Source: Achatina immaculata
Lineage: Eukaryota; Mollusca; Gastropoda; Stylommatophora; Achatinidae
Assembly: GCA_009760885.1 (NCBI GenBank)
Contig: CM019716.1
Coordinates: 5,866,438-5,930,437, forward strand
DNA: 64,000 nucleotides
Reading direction: 5' to 3'
A model generated the notes under the pieces. The model was given only the letters and a program-made list of their open reading frames with translations, was not told the DNA's origin and made no database searches. The position numbers and the translations under genes are program-made. Below are positions 46,561 to 57,957 of the stretch, piece by piece (within the stretch, counting starts at the first letter, position 1; the number at the start of each line of letters is the position of its first letter).

Positions 46561-46779
46561 TATACGAGGTAATGACAAGAGCTATAAATAGTTGTATCTC
46601 GTAAACCATATAAACATATAAAGTAAATCAAGGCTATAAAGACTATATATCATATAGGCGGTACACGAGGTGATGTCAAGAGCTGTAAATGTTTATATAG
46701 CTACATATTGATGTCAAGAACTACTGATGGATGTATGACAATACGATGATGTCCTTAGCTATGAAAGTGTACATTCTCA

Positions 46780-47095
46780 TGTGTGTGAGTTACAGAAAGT
46801 GTACACTCCCATGTGATAATACTTAGAGTTACGGAAAGTGTACACTCCCATGTGATAATACTTAGAGTTACGGAAAGTGTGCACATTCATATGATGATAT
46901 TTGGAGTTACAGAAAGTGTACATACCCATATGATGCTACACAGAGTTACAGAAAGTGTACATACCCATATGATGCTACACAGAGTTACAGAAAGTGTACA
47001 TACCCATATGATGCTACACAGAGTTACAGAAAGTGTACATACCCATATGATGCTACACAGAGTTACAGAAAGTGTACATACCCATATGATGATTC
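46780..47095. repeat. ~38-bp minisatellite
   Basis: GATGCTACACAGAGTTACAG, then AAAGTGTACATACCCATAT, repeats about eight times with drift at the left end. Confidence 0.9.
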
Positions 47096-47194
47096 TCATT
47101 ACTGAAGAAGAGTACATACATCTGAAGGTAATATTTGCATAGATACACGCATATAGATATTTGAACTTCAACTGTCAGGAAAAGACTGAGGTCA

Positions 47195-47735
47195 ATGTTT
47201 ACAATCTGTCTCTGGCCGATGTTCACAATTTGTATCTGGCCATTGTTGACATTCTTGGCCAAAGCTGACAATCTTGGTAAAAGTTGACAATCTTGGCTAA
47301 TGTTGACAATCTTGGCCAATGTTCACAATTTTTACCAATGTTCACAATCTGCCGATAACCAATGTTCAAAATCGTGGCCAGTGTTCACAATCTTTGCTAA
47401 TGTTCACAGTCTTGGCCAATTTTCACAATTTTGGTCAATGTTCACAACCTTGGCCATTGTTCACAGTCTTAGCCATTGTTCACAATTTTGGCCAACGTTC
47501 ACAATCTTGGCCATTGTTCACAATCTTGGGTAATGTTCACAATCTTGGCCAATGTTCACAATCTTGACCAATGTTCACAGTCTTGGCCATTATTCACAGT
47601 CTTGGCCATTGTTCACAGTCTTGGCCAATGTTCACAATCTTGGCCAATGTTCACAATCTTGGCCAATGTTCACAGTCTTGGCCATTGTTCACAATCTGTC
47701 TCTGGTCAATGTTCACAATCTGTCTCGGAATAACG
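47195..47735. repeat. 19-bp minisatellite
   Basis: CAATGTTCACAATCTTGGC is repeated about twenty-eight times with drift. Confidence 0.93.
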
Positions 47736-48009
47736 TTACGCAGTCTGCTAATCACACGTCTGTAGGCGGAATGATTTTCTAATATCGTGGCACTATTTCG
47801 ATGAGATCCACGGACTATCTTCTCCGCGTTCACACTTGGCACAGCAGGGTAAAGGTTACATACATCAATACGGCCAGAAACATAATACGCCAGGAACGCT
47901 AATACAACGCATATGTGCCAGATTTACGCCCCCGTGACATAGAGAAATGCGCAAAGGGAAAACGTGTAAAAGTACAGGAGAAAATATTGTAAACAGTGGC
48001 TAGATTAAG

Positions 48010-48351
48010 ATGACAGTGCACTTTCCAACTAAACCTGCACTATCAGCTTTAGTGTATCAGCCTGGCTTGTCAGCTTTGTACAGTTTTATAGGGGAAAGAA
48101 GAGAGAGGAGAAAAATCAGCCAAAGTTCCATCCTAAATCCTATTACAGGGGGCAGAACTCTTTCATCACGCCGGCTATTGAAAAACGTTAGAATTATCGT
48201 TCCTGCTTCCATCCGGCAGGTCCTAGGGTCTGAATCTGTCTGGCCAATCATCGACAAAAACGTTTGCTCCTTCTTTCAGGGGCAAATACTCCAGCTGGCT
48301 TATGTTGGCAGGAGGGAAGAGAGGATGAGATTGCAAAAAACGAGAGTGGAA

Positions 48352-48390
<39 letters not shown>

Positions 48391-48600
48391 CCGGCTAGGA
48401 CATGCATGCCTACTTGGTGGGAAGACATCCATGTTGGGTGGCGGGGGGCGGGGGCCCTGACTCTGGACCATGGCCTCGAATGGCCCAGATCTACCCAGAC
48501 AGAATCAGAACCCGTCCAGCTTATCGACAGCTCCAGTGTATTTCTGTATACACGTAAGACAAGGGTAGCTCGGACATGGAGCTGGGCAGCTCATCTATAA
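48010..48600 (+). CDS. Uncertain ORF of 196 codons
   Basis: A frame open for 196 codons starts at ATG 48010. It crosses a (GA)n microsatellite (48357-48388) that gives a run of Arg-Glu, and shows no domain I recognise. Composition outside that run is ordinary (for example KISQSSILNPITGGRTLSSR). There is no splice or neighbour support. It may be chance; it lies upstream of the esterase on the opposite strand. Confidence 0.2.
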
Positions 48601-48717
48601 CACGCCGAAAGCGAGAGAAACACATACGCACACATATCACAACAGCCTGTCCTGTCTACATGGCTTGAAGGAGGCGGAGGATTCTGAATGTAACGAAGCG
48701 AAGGTGAAGCGAGGTTT

Positions 48718-48768
48718 CTTTCTTTCTTTCTTTACGTCTTTTTACGTTTCTTTCTTTCTTTCTTTTAT
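48718..48768. repeat. (TTTC)n tract
   Basis: Two short TTTC arrays around a TTTACGTC interruption. From 48769 to 49182 no gene is seen. Confidence 0.85.
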
Positions 48769-49182
48769 TACAGTCAACTTTTCTCATTCACTTAATCAAG
48801 AAAGTGTTTTGATTTTTTGCAAATGTTGACAGTGTTATAGCTTGTGATCCAGGAGTTTGTGGGCCCACTCATGAACGTTCTCTTGCCAGTTTCCCCCCCC
48901 CCCTCTAAAGTGCTCTGTTTGCTCCAGGTGGGGCATACAATCCTGATCTCTGTCACCTCGTTGTGTAAATAAATGTTCCTAAGAATTGTAATCTTCGGTA
49001 TTATTTGCCTTCATTTCCTTCAGGTAGGTCTGTAGAGATAGTAGACAGAAAACAGACAGGACAGTAAGTTGACAGATGAATATACTGATAGAGAGACAGA
49101 CATATATTGAAAGGAGGAGGAATAAGTAGACAGGAAGATAGAAAAGACAAACACTTCAGTAGATAGACAGACGGAAGGGCAA

Positions 49183-49200
49183 TTCGATAGATAGATAGAT

Positions 49201-49289
<89 letters not shown>

Positions 49290-49290
49290 T
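49183..49290. repeat. (TAGA)n at CR1-alpha 3' tail
   Basis: Tetranucleotide array continuous with the (TTGA)n tail of the CR1 copy at its right. Confidence 0.95.
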
Positions 49291-49419
49291 GATTGATTGA
49301 TTGATTGATCTTTATTTCAAAAGGGTTAAGAATTGGGCACGCAGGTCCGTCTGACATTCTGCCCTTTATCATACAACTTTCACTCTATTCCAGACATTCT
49401 ACAAATATGCTGTTCATAT
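49291..49419 (-). mobile_element. CR1-alpha, 3' terminal part
   Basis: (TTGA)n tail and 3'UTR, cut at ATGCTGTTCATAT (49407-49419) by the I-superfamily LINE. It continues at 53901. Confidence 0.9.
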
Positions 49420-49453
49420 CTTCTTCTTCTTCTTCTTCGTTCGCACTGTCTGT

Positions 49454-52360
49454 CTATATCTGCAGTCCTGTCTCTTGGATAAATTTCACTGTTTTTTGTA
49501 ATTCATGTATGGAACCATAGAGCTTATCTTCTTTAGTGGTTTCACTGGGCCAGTAATTATTTCTCAGTGACTCGTAGTTGATGCAGTTCTGGAGGATATG
49601 TTCCACAGTTTGGGGCACCTGGGCACATGTACACAGATTAGTAGTACCAACCTTAAACTTTGTATACATATGACTTCGGAGTCGGCTGTGTCCTGTTCGG
49701 AGACGGAAGATGGTGACTTGTTCCTTTCTGTTTAGCATGTGATAGTCATCATGTGGTGGTGTTTGTGGCTTCCTGTAGGTTTTTATCATGCTTTTCTTCT
49801 GATTATAAGTGATTGGTATGTCTGGCTGCTCCATTTCAGTGCCCTCTTTGGCCAGTTGGTCAGCTTTCTCATTGCCTGGTATCCCACAGTGGGAGGGAAT
49901 CCATTGCAAAGTGACTCCATGTTGTAAGCCAATTTTTGACAAGGCATCCTTAAGGTCTGGTAGTTTGTTGCACTGAAGAGCCTCCAGTACTGATCTTGCA
50001 TCTGTGAGAATTACTACAGGACATGTATCAATTCTGGAGTCTGATAGTTTTTCAACTGCAGCAATAATTGCCCTAACTTCTGCATCAAAGTTGTTGCAGT
50101 ATTTACCAGTGGGTATGGAAATCTTGTCAATGGTGTTGTTTGGATATTCAATATATGCTCCTGCCCCTCCATTCTTTATGGCATTATGTGCAGATCCATC
50201 TGTATACACACGTATCCAGGTGTCACATGGATATTTGTCATCTAGAACACTAAGTGTGGCTGTTGATCTTACAAGACTGCTCTGCATCTCACCATTCTGC
50301 ACACCTTTCACTTCAGTCTGAATAGATATTTGTGTATAATCTGCTTCTTTCCATGGTGTATGCTCTGGTACAGATGATAATGGAGCGACTACAGCTGGAA
50401 GGTCAGGTATCAGCTTACGCATACGCTTGGCCTGATGAATGAAGCTGTTTCTTTTAAGCCGTCCTAATGCCAAGTTATTGAATCTCTCCTTCAGGGGATG
50501 GCTTACAGAGCTAAGGAATTTTTCTCCCATGGTCATGACCTTTGTGTCTCTACGTTCCTTTAGCGCTTGAACACCAATTATTTTCTGCATTTCTGCTATT
50601 GGTGTGGACCTCATGGCACCTGTGATAATCCGTAGTGACTGATTTTGAACCTTGTCTAGATTATGCAGCGTAGTGTTTGATGCTGTGCACCAAGATGTTG
50701 AGCCATATTCTAAATGTGGTAGAATACTTTGCTGATATACATTCTTGAGGATTCTTTCACTAGCTCCCCATGTGGTTCCACTCAATTTTCTTAATATGGC
50801 TAGTTTTCTTCTGGCTTTTGCTTCTGCACTGTTGATGTGTTGCTTCCACGTCAGTTTTGAGTCAAGAGTCACTCCTAAGTAAGTGGGTTGGTTGTCCATC
50901 CTTAAGGGTATTTCATTTACAAAGATCTTACCTGCTTTCTGTTTAGATGAGAGGGTGAACAGAGTGGTACTTGATTTCTCTGTGTTGATACTTACACACC
51001 ATTCGTTTGTCCATGATGTCAAGATGTCTGCTGCTCTTTGGAGTCTCTGTGTAGCAACTGTCGCATATTCATCTGTACACCACATGACCAGATCATCTGC
51101 ATACAGTGCCGCTTTGATTCCATAGGGAAGTTCCTTGACCAGGTCATTAATGAATACAAGGAATAGTGTAGGCGAAAGGACTCCTCCTTGTGGTACACCG
51201 TGTCGCAGCAGTACTTTCTGGCTTTTGTGACCATCCATTACTACTCTAGCTCTTCTATTGTGTAAATAGGACTTTATCCAGTTGTACAGTCTTCCATTCA
51301 CATTGCAGTTTCTTAGTTTCCACAGCAGACCTTTTTTCCATACTTTATCAAAGGCTTTCTTCAGGTCTATCCACGCTGCTAATACAAGGTTTTTCTCTTG
51401 GAATGCATCCTCAATCTCTTGAGAGAGATAGGTCACTTGATCTTCCGTACTGTAGTACTGCCTAAATCCTGCTTGTTGTGGAACGAGAAGGTTTTCACTT
51501 TCTAGGTACCATTTTAGCCTCAGGTCAATGATGCGTTCCATCGTTTTGCATAGGCAGCTAGTGAGACTGATTGGCCTGTAGCTGGAGGCAGTATCACTGT
51601 TTTTCCCTGGTTTTAGCAGTGGTACCATGCTTGCTTCCTTCCAGATTTGAGGTAACTTACCTGTGCTCCAGCACATATTGAAAATATCCAACAGCTTTCC
51701 CATTGCTGCCATTCCCAGGTTCTTGATCATTTCATTGGACACTCCATCTGGTCCTGGTGATTTCCTTGGTTTCAGTTTACTAACTGCTAGGTCTAACTCA
51801 CTGCGTGTGATTGGTGCATCCATGACCTCCACTTTTCTGACTTGTTCCTCCTCTTTCTGTGGCTCGATGCGCACTGTACGCTCCTTCTCTGGATGGATAT
51901 CAATGTTGCAGTCCTGTGCAAAAATGCGAGCAAAGTGATCTGCTACTTGCTTACCTGTAAGAGTTTTCCCATCCTCTATTAGTGTAACCTTTGTACTTCT
52001 TCCAGTACTCTCATCATTTAACTGTTTGATTAGTTTCCACAGTTTCCTTCCATCCTTTTCAAAGTTTAGGGACTCTGTTTTCTCTCTCCAACTTTCCCGT
52101 CTGGCTTGCAGCTTTGCTCTCTGAAATTTGGCCTTAGAATGTTGGTAATTATTGTGGTGTTCTTGGCATGGTCTATTTTCTGCTTGCTTTCGAGCTGCTT
52201 CCACGTCATCATGGAGTTTTCCCAGCTCACTAGACCAGTATGGTTTATAGTCCCTGCGAGCTCCTCTGGGAATGGTTTCACGAGCGGCCTGAAGGATACA
52301 AGCATTGAATTCCTTCACTATGCTGTTAATATCCTTACCTTCTATGGACAGTTGTCCCAC
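49454..52360 (-). CDS. RT-RNase H frame of the I-type LINE (968 codons, open)
   Basis: RT motifs: KPRKSPGPDGVSNEMIKN, YRPISLTSCLCKTMERIIDL, LAAWIDLKKAFDKVWKKGLL (motif A Asp), GVPQGGVLSPTLFLVFINDL (motif B), KAALYADDLVMWCTDE (motif C). RNase H: IRVYTDGSAHN, NNFDAEVRAIIAAVEKL, VVILTDARSVLEAL and LQWIPSHCGIPGNEKADQLA, with Asp, Glu, Asp and the final Asp all present. The C-terminus has RLRTGHSRLRSHMYTKF and a CTCAQVPQTVEHILQNC Cys/His block. The frame is uninterrupted, so the copy is young. The listed start is only the first ATG after the frameshift. Confidence 0.92.
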   Translation of the reverse strand: MGQLSIEGKDINSIVKEFNACILQAARETIPRGARRDYKPYWSSELGKLHDDVEAARKQAENRPCQEHHNNYQHSKAKFQRAKLQARRESWREKTESLNFEKDGRKLWKLIKQLNDESTGRSTKVTLIEDGKTLTGKQVADHFARIFAQDCNIDIHPEKERTVRIEPQKEEEQVRKVEVMDAPITRSELDLAVSKLKPRKSPGPDGVSNEMIKNLGMAAMGKLLDIFNMCWSTGKLPQIWKEASMVPLLKPGKNSDTASSYRPISLTSCLCKTMERIIDLRLKWYLESENLLVPQQAGFRQYYSTEDQVTYLSQEIEDAFQEKNLVLAAWIDLKKAFDKVWKKGLLWKLRNCNVNGRLYNWIKSYLHNRRARVVMDGHKSQKVLLRHGVPQGGVLSPTLFLVFINDLVKELPYGIKAALYADDLVMWCTDEYATVATQRLQRAADILTSWTNEWCVSINTEKSSTTLFTLSSKQKAGKIFVNEIPLRMDNQPTYLGVTLDSKLTWKQHINSAEAKARRKLAILRKLSGTTWGASERILKNVYQQSILPHLEYGSTSWCTASNTTLHNLDKVQNQSLRIITGAMRSTPIAEMQKIIGVQALKERRDTKVMTMGEKFLSSVSHPLKERFNNLALGRLKRNSFIHQAKRMRKLIPDLPAVVAPLSSVPEHTPWKEADYTQISIQTEVKGVQNGEMQSSLVRSTATLSVLDDKYPCDTWIRVYTDGSAHNAIKNGGAGAYIEYPNNTIDKISIPTGKYCNNFDAEVRAIIAAVEKLSDSRIDTCPVVILTDARSVLEALQCNKLPDLKDALSKIGLQHGVTLQWIPSHCGIPGNEKADQLAKEGTEMEQPDIPITYNQKKSMIKTYRKPQTPPHDDYHMLNRKEQVTIFRLRTGHSRLRSHMYTKFKVGTTNLCTCAQVPQTVEHILQNCINYESLRNNYWPSETTKEDKLYGSIHELQKTVKFIQETGLQI

Positions 52361-53304
52361 CAGGTACCTGTACGATGTCTGTACATTGTCCAGTTTGCTT
52401 TTTTATAGTTCCATCTGGGGAGAGGGTTACTGGTGTTAAGGAGTTCATTTTCTATTGTCAGGAAGACTGGTCGATGGTCGCTACCTCCAAGTTGTTTTCC
52501 AACTTCACGTGTAATGTTCCACTTCAGATCTGGAGAGTGGAATGCCAGATCTGGTGTTGATTTTGTATGCCATGCCCTTGAGTAAAATGTTGGGGCATCC
52601 ATTGGCTGGTTGATCAGGAGAAGTCCATTATCATCCTGCCAGCTCTCAACTTCCTCTCCTCTCTTGTCTATGTGGTCATAGCCCCAGCTCTGGGAATGAC
52701 TGTTAAAATCACCACAGACCATCAGTCTCTCTTTGTGTGGGATTGTTCCTAAAGCAAGTGGGCGGTCATTAGGACAGTAATAGTTAAGGAGGTGGAAATC
52801 TGTATTACTACTTTTTAGATGGATCATCTGGTATTCGGCTCCTTCCATGTACACTCCCACCTGACATGAGCTGATGTTATTCTTAACAAGTGTGAGTACT
52901 CCTCCTTTTCTTCTGTCCTGTCGGTCTGATCTAAAGCACTGGTAGCCTCTGATTTTAAAGGCGGCATCTTTGGTTAGGTGTGTCTCCTGTATGCAGCATA
53001 TACTTACCTGCTCTGCAAAAAGTATGTTCTCTAGTTCAACCTTTTTGCTATAGCCATCTCTAACACTGCTGACACCCTCAGCATTCCACTGCATTATTTT
53101 AAGTTCTTGCTTTTTGGCTATTTTCTTCTGTTGTATTTTTTGGCCAGTAGCTCTACTCTCATGTCTCCTGACTCCACAAGACGAACTGAGAGGACCTCCA
53201 GTAGCATTGGGTGGACCCTTTCGAGGCAGGGGGCCCGGCACTGCACCTGCCTGGTTAGTCTTCACAGGGCGAGCACCATGTTTGAAAACTGTAGATATAG
53301 ACAT
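52342..53304 (-). CDS. APE endonuclease frame of the I-type LINE
   Basis: After a low-complexity N-terminus the frame reads LKIMQWNAEGVSSVRDGYSK, ICCIQETHLTKDAAFKIRGY, RKGGVLTLV, LMVCGDFNSHSQSWGYDHID, STPDLAFHSPD and GGSDHRPVFLTIE: all the expected APE motifs (N, QETHL, GDFN, SDH). It ends at a stop at 52342 that overlaps the next frame by 19 nt. One frameshift in this overlap would explain the split from the RT. Confidence 0.88.
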   Translation of the reverse strand: MSISTVFKHGARPVKTNQAGAVPGPLPRKGPPNATGGPLSSSCGVRRHESRATGQKIQQKKIAKKQELKIMQWNAEGVSSVRDGYSKKVELENILFAEQVSICCIQETHLTKDAAFKIRGYQCFRSDRQDRRKGGVLTLVKNNISSCQVGVYMEGAEYQMIHLKSSNTDFHLLNYYCPNDRPLALGTIPHKERLMVCGDFNSHSQSWGYDHIDKRGEEVESWQDDNGLLLINQPMDAPTFYSRAWHTKSTPDLAFHSPDLKWNITREVGKQLGGSDHRPVFLTIENELLNTSNPLPRWNYKKANWTMYRHRTGTWWDNCP

Positions 53305-53900
53305 TTCATTAGCGATAATGCGTGTTACCCTGATTTTTGCGATGCGCCTTTTGGCTGGGTAACTCCGACTTCAGCACCTTTCCTTGCTAGGGCAGACTGT
53401 GGTCTTGCTCGGACTGCCATGATGACAGTGTGGCTGGCCTGGCCAAAACTTTGTTTTCCAGCCCCTGGTGGCTGTACTTAAGCGCCTTCTCCATGTCAGA
53501 TGGTTTGAGACAGTTCCACAAAGACACTCTGACTTTGAGATGAGGAATCTGATGAGTGCTTCAACGATATCCATTCCCCGCCACCCATAGTCTACTGGCT
53601 CTGTTTTGTTTACATCATTCTGATAGCCATTGTTGTAAAGACCCATAGGCTTGTCACGTCCTGGATTCATTGGTTTCACACCAGACTTCCCTCATCCCCA
53701 CTAGAGATCTCCATGTCCCCATCTGTCCACCAACCTGACATTACATTTTGCAAAAATAACAATTACAATTAGTGTTGATTGCTACAAGTTTCTGGGCTAC
53801 AGAGGTAGGTCAGAGTTTTTAAGCAAACAGATCTATGTTCCCTGTCTCATAAACACTATGTTAAGATAAGTGTGCTCTTAACACAGTTGTTCCCAGGGGG

Positions 53901-55296
53901 ATGCTGTTCATATAACAAACATAACTAACATTGAAGCTGAGAGACATCAAATAAAATATAACATTTACGTTTCACTCTTAAACATTCACTCAGTATAGAA
54001 GTAACTACATACATTATAAATGACTATCTACTAAACAAAATTTTCGGGACTATACAGAAAACAATTAATTGTATTCGGTGTCTGTAAGAGCAGCTTAAGA
54101 TAACTTTTAAGTTTTATAATTCATGGAGGCATGTAGTCGACATCAAATAGATACTGGGAAAGCTTGTAGTTGTAGGAAGGAGTATAATTTATATTTTTTT
54201 ATATAGGATGGGAGGGTATTCCAAAGATGAGCAGCAGAATAACTAAAGCTTTTCTTGTAAAGATCAAGTCTAGGTTTTGGAAGACATATGTTGTTCAAGC
54301 GTTGGCTGCACTTTGGGCTAAATTTAAACAGGTTCCATAGATAAGGCGGGGCATGCCGTGAAAGAATCTGATGTACTAACTTGGCTTTGTTGAAGAGGAA
54401 CCTGTTCTTAAGGGGTAGTATTTTGATACGTTTGTGATGATTAGTTGTTTGTGCTTGATCTTTGTCACTAATGAGCTTTACTGCTCGCTTTTGGAGAGAG
54501 CAAAGCCTCTTTGTATTTGACACTGAGCAACCATCCCAAACTGTTGAGCAATAGTCTAAATGTATTGTATATGAGCTATGTAGTATGTCTTCCTAGTGTC
54601 TTGATCTATGAAGTGCTTAATTTTAGCTAATTGGTATACTTTTTGTGCGATGAGTTTTGTTAGACATTGCACATGAGAGTTCCAGGTCAGATGTTGGTCA
54701 ATAATAAGACCTAGTGTTTTGTGCTCGCTAACGTTTTCTATCTGTGATGTTTCTGTACAGAGCCGAAGTGTTGTTTTTGTTGCATTTTGTAGTTTCTGTC
54801 TCGTTGTTATGAGCATTGATTTTGTTTTATCGGTGTTTATAATCATGCCATTATTTTTGCTCCATCCAATTAAATTGTATAACTCGACCTGAAGAGTTGA
54901 TTCTAGATTAACACAATCGTAGTCACTGGTGTAGACTGTGCAATCATCGGCAAAAAGGTCACAAGAAGAGTGTTTAAGATGAAGTGGAAGATCATTGATA
55001 TAGATAGCGAAGAGCAACGGGCCTAGAATAGAACCTTGCGGAACACCAGTGTCAACTGTAGCAGAATTTGATAGAGAATTGTTGAAGAATACTACCTGTT
55101 GTCTGTCTGAAAGAAACGATGCAATTAATTTTATTAGGTCAGGGTGCAGTCTATAAGTCTTTATTTTTCTTACAAGAATATCGTGGTCAATCATATCAAA
55201 TGCCTTTTTAAAGTCGACAAAGATGGCACCACATAGTCTGTCTTCATTTATGTTTACTAACCAGTTTTCTGTAATTTTGGTAAGAGCTGTGTGGCA
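53901..55296 (-). pseudogene. CR1-alpha, RT and 3'UTR (5'-truncated)
   Basis: From 55296 the frame reads SCHTALTKITENWLVNINED, IFVDFKKAFDMIDHDILVRK, VPQGSILGPLLFAIYINDLP, DLFADDCTVYTSDYDCV (FADD catalytic box), then LGLIIDQHLTWNSHVQCLTK. It stops at 54556 (one shift), and resumes at 54523-54143 with CSLQKRAVKLISDKDQAQT and NKAKLVHQILSRHAPPYLWN. It begins abruptly at a (TAGA)n array. Confidence 0.9.
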
Positions 55297-55298
55297 GG

Positions 55299-55301
55299 AA
55301 T

Positions 55302-55387
<86 letters not shown>
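55299..55387. repeat. (TAGA)n between CR1-beta and CR1-alpha
   Basis: Tetranucleotide array joining the 3' tail of one CR1 copy to the 5' truncation point of the next. Confidence 0.95.
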
Positions 55388-55388
<1 letters not shown>

Positions 55389-55816
55389 TGATCTTTATTT
55401 CAAAAGAGTTAAGAATTGGGCACGCAGGCCCGTCTGACATTCTGCCCTTTATCATACATCTTTCAATCTATTCCAGACATTCTACAAATATGCTGTTCAT
55501 ATAACAAACATAACTAACATTGAAGCTGAGAGACATCAAATAAAATATAACATTTACGTTTCGCTCTTAAACATTCACTCAGTATAGAACTAACTACATA
55601 CATTATAAATGACTATCTACTAAACAAAATTTTCAGGACTATTCAGAAAACAATTAATTGTATTCGGTGTCTGTAAGAGCAGCTTAAGATAGCTTTTAAG
55701 TTTTATAATTCATGGAGGCATGTAGTCGACATCAAATAGATACTGGGAAAGCTTGTAGTTGTAGGAAGGAGTATAATTTATATTTTTTATATAGAATGGG
55801 AGGGTATTCCAAAGAT
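55388..55816 (-). mobile_element. CR1-beta (last coding codons and 3'UTR)
   Basis: Starts at a point equivalent to 54225 of CR1-alpha and is nearly identical to it down to the (TTGA) tail. The homologous parts are about 1.59 kb apart in direct orientation. Confidence 0.9.
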
Positions 55817-56159
55817 GTGTGTGATTGTAATGAACAGTTTGTTATCGCCAGAGCCACATCAACTGTTCTCTCCAATATCTTCATCCAGCATGTCTCCAAG
55901 TCTTCACTAGCATCATCCATCATGTTCTCTAGACTTGTGTTGTATTTCAGTCTTGTGAACTGTGCACACTTGTAATGCTCTGCTGATGATCTCATGGCGT
56001 TGATCACCCTGACTTAGGTGATCTCAGTCGCCATAGCCTTCAATCTGTTCATCTTGCTTCATAGTAATGGTAAATATCCAGCACAGTCAAATGTAGGGCG
56101 TGTTCATTTTAGGAGAGAATACTTCTCACTTGAACTAAAAACTTGCTTGAGTGATGAGA

Positions 56160-56300
56160 CTGTCACATTCTCACTTGATCTCAACACCAACTTGCTCACT
56201 TGATCTCACCACCAACTTGCTCACTTGATCTCAACACCAACTTGCTCACTTGATCTCAACACCAACTTGCTCACTTGATCTCACCACCTAATTGCGAGGT
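56160..56300. repeat. 26-bp minisatellite
   Basis: ACTTGATCTCAACACCAACT then TGCTC repeats about five times. From 55817 to 56159 and from 56301 to 57300 I see no supported gene; short frames there have no recognisable motif. Confidence 0.85.
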
Positions 56301-57304
56301 GAGACTGTCACATTCTCACTTGATCTCACCGCCTACTTGAGTGATGGAACCGCAAAATGTAGAACTGAACGAACCATCATTTTCAAGAGATACCTATTAC
56401 TGGTAGGCTCCGCGTAAAACATTCTTCTTCTTCTTTCAAACGAAGAGACAAATTCTTGTTACTCAGTTCTCGCAAAATACGGAAGCCCAAGCTAGTCCTT
56501 GATGTACACTTCGTTCTTGTTGATCACAGCTTTCTGCACTGCATGATTCCTTTCTGGTCGTGTAACGGAGGTCAATGTCAGACGTCATTCTAGAACGCGT
56601 CTTGCTGTGGTTTGTGGCAGCTTGCGTTGTAAATGCTCACGCCCGTGACAAAAGTTGATAAACCAGAACAACAACAAACTGACAGCTTCTTAACAGAGAA
56701 ACACACAAGAAGAAATAAGCAGTTTTAATAACCGCAGTGGGATAACACACAGATAATCGTGCACATATTTCCAAGCTGTCATCCATCTCATAAATCTTTT
56801 CCTCGCATCTCATATTGGCAACAACACACATATTGACAACACAACCTGAAACACTTGGTAACACATCTAACCACAGAGCCCTTTCTTCACACGACAATGA
56901 TGTCACATCAGACCATCATAGACATCAAAGCAATAGCCTGGGTCATCTTACTTTCTCTGCCACTCTTGCTTATTCCCACTTCCCTCGCTCTTTCTATCTT
57001 CTTTTTCTAAAACTGAACCACACTGAATACACCATCCATCTTCAAATTGAAAGAAAAAGTAATTCAGCAAAGTAAACGATGTATGATGAATATCACACAC
57101 CACAAACATTCACGAAGAAACATTTTATTATTGTCTTGATGTACTCCTTGCTCCCCGCCTGTCAAGGTGGCATGACACAGATGGCATACTTAACATTTCA
57201 GTCGTCACTGACAAGGCTTTGTGAAGGATGCGAGAATTTTTTGATCAAGAAAAATTGTTAAAAGTTCTGAAGACAAAAAAAAAATGTTCTAGGGAAAAGA
57301 GATT

Positions 57305-57560
57305 ATTTCAAACTCTGCCCCACCCCACACCACACACAAAACATACACACATCACCTATATTCATTTACACACTCACACATATCTACACACATGCATACT
57401 CACAAGAACACACACACACTCACAAGCACATCGCACACTCCCACACTTATACACGCATTCACACACACACACATGCACACTTGCAAGAACAGACACTCAC
57501 ACACACACACATGCACACTTGCAAGAACAGACACTCACACACACATCAGACACACAATAT
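57305..57560. repeat. (CA)-rich tract with a ~42-bp repeat
   Basis: CACACACACATGCACACTTG then CAAGAACAGACACT repeats twice within a longer CA-rich run. Confidence 0.85.
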
Positions 57561-57694
57561 GGAGGAGTAGACTGTCCAAGCTTACTCAAACTGAAGTTCT
57601 TCCATTATCTGGCATCCATGCTCCTGGTGGATATATCCAAGACATCCTGGATGTATGTGACATTTTAGGACTCATTTTCATGAAGAACTTTGCT

Positions 57695-57957
57695 TGTATG
57701 TCAAGTCTGATACACGTCACAGTCACAGCGTGTGTGTCAAGTCTGATACACGTCACAGTCACAGCGTGTGTGTCAAGTCTGATACACGTCACAGTCACAG
57801 CGTGTGTGCCAAGTCTGATACATGTCACAGTCACAGCGTGTGTGCCAAGTCTGATACATGTCACACAGTCACAGCGTGTGTGTCAAGTCTGATACACGTC
57901 ACAGTCACAGCGTGTGTGTCAAGTCTGATACACGTCACAGTCACAGCGTGTATATCA
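57695..57957. repeat. ~36-bp minisatellite
   Basis: GTCAAGTCTGATACACGTCA then CAGTCACAGCGTGTGT repeats about seven times; a further diverged unit appears at about 58258-58285, on the other side of a CR1 ORF1 piece. Confidence 0.9.

Larger units (their letters stand above)
49420..53900 (-). mobile_element. I-superfamily LINE (EN-RT-RNase H), nearly intact
   Basis: The 4481-bp insert is flanked by ATGCTGTTCATAT (49407-49419 and 53901-53913) and ends in a (GAA)n tail at 49420-49440. On the minus strand it carries an ORF1 remnant (53679-53371), an endonuclease frame and an RT-RNase H frame. The RNase H domain places it near the I, Nimb and Loa groups; the exact clade is not certain. Confidence 0.9.

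Noticed and set aside
47300..47842. Several overlapping Val-His-Asn-rich frames
   Set aside because: 19-bp satellite translated in different frames.
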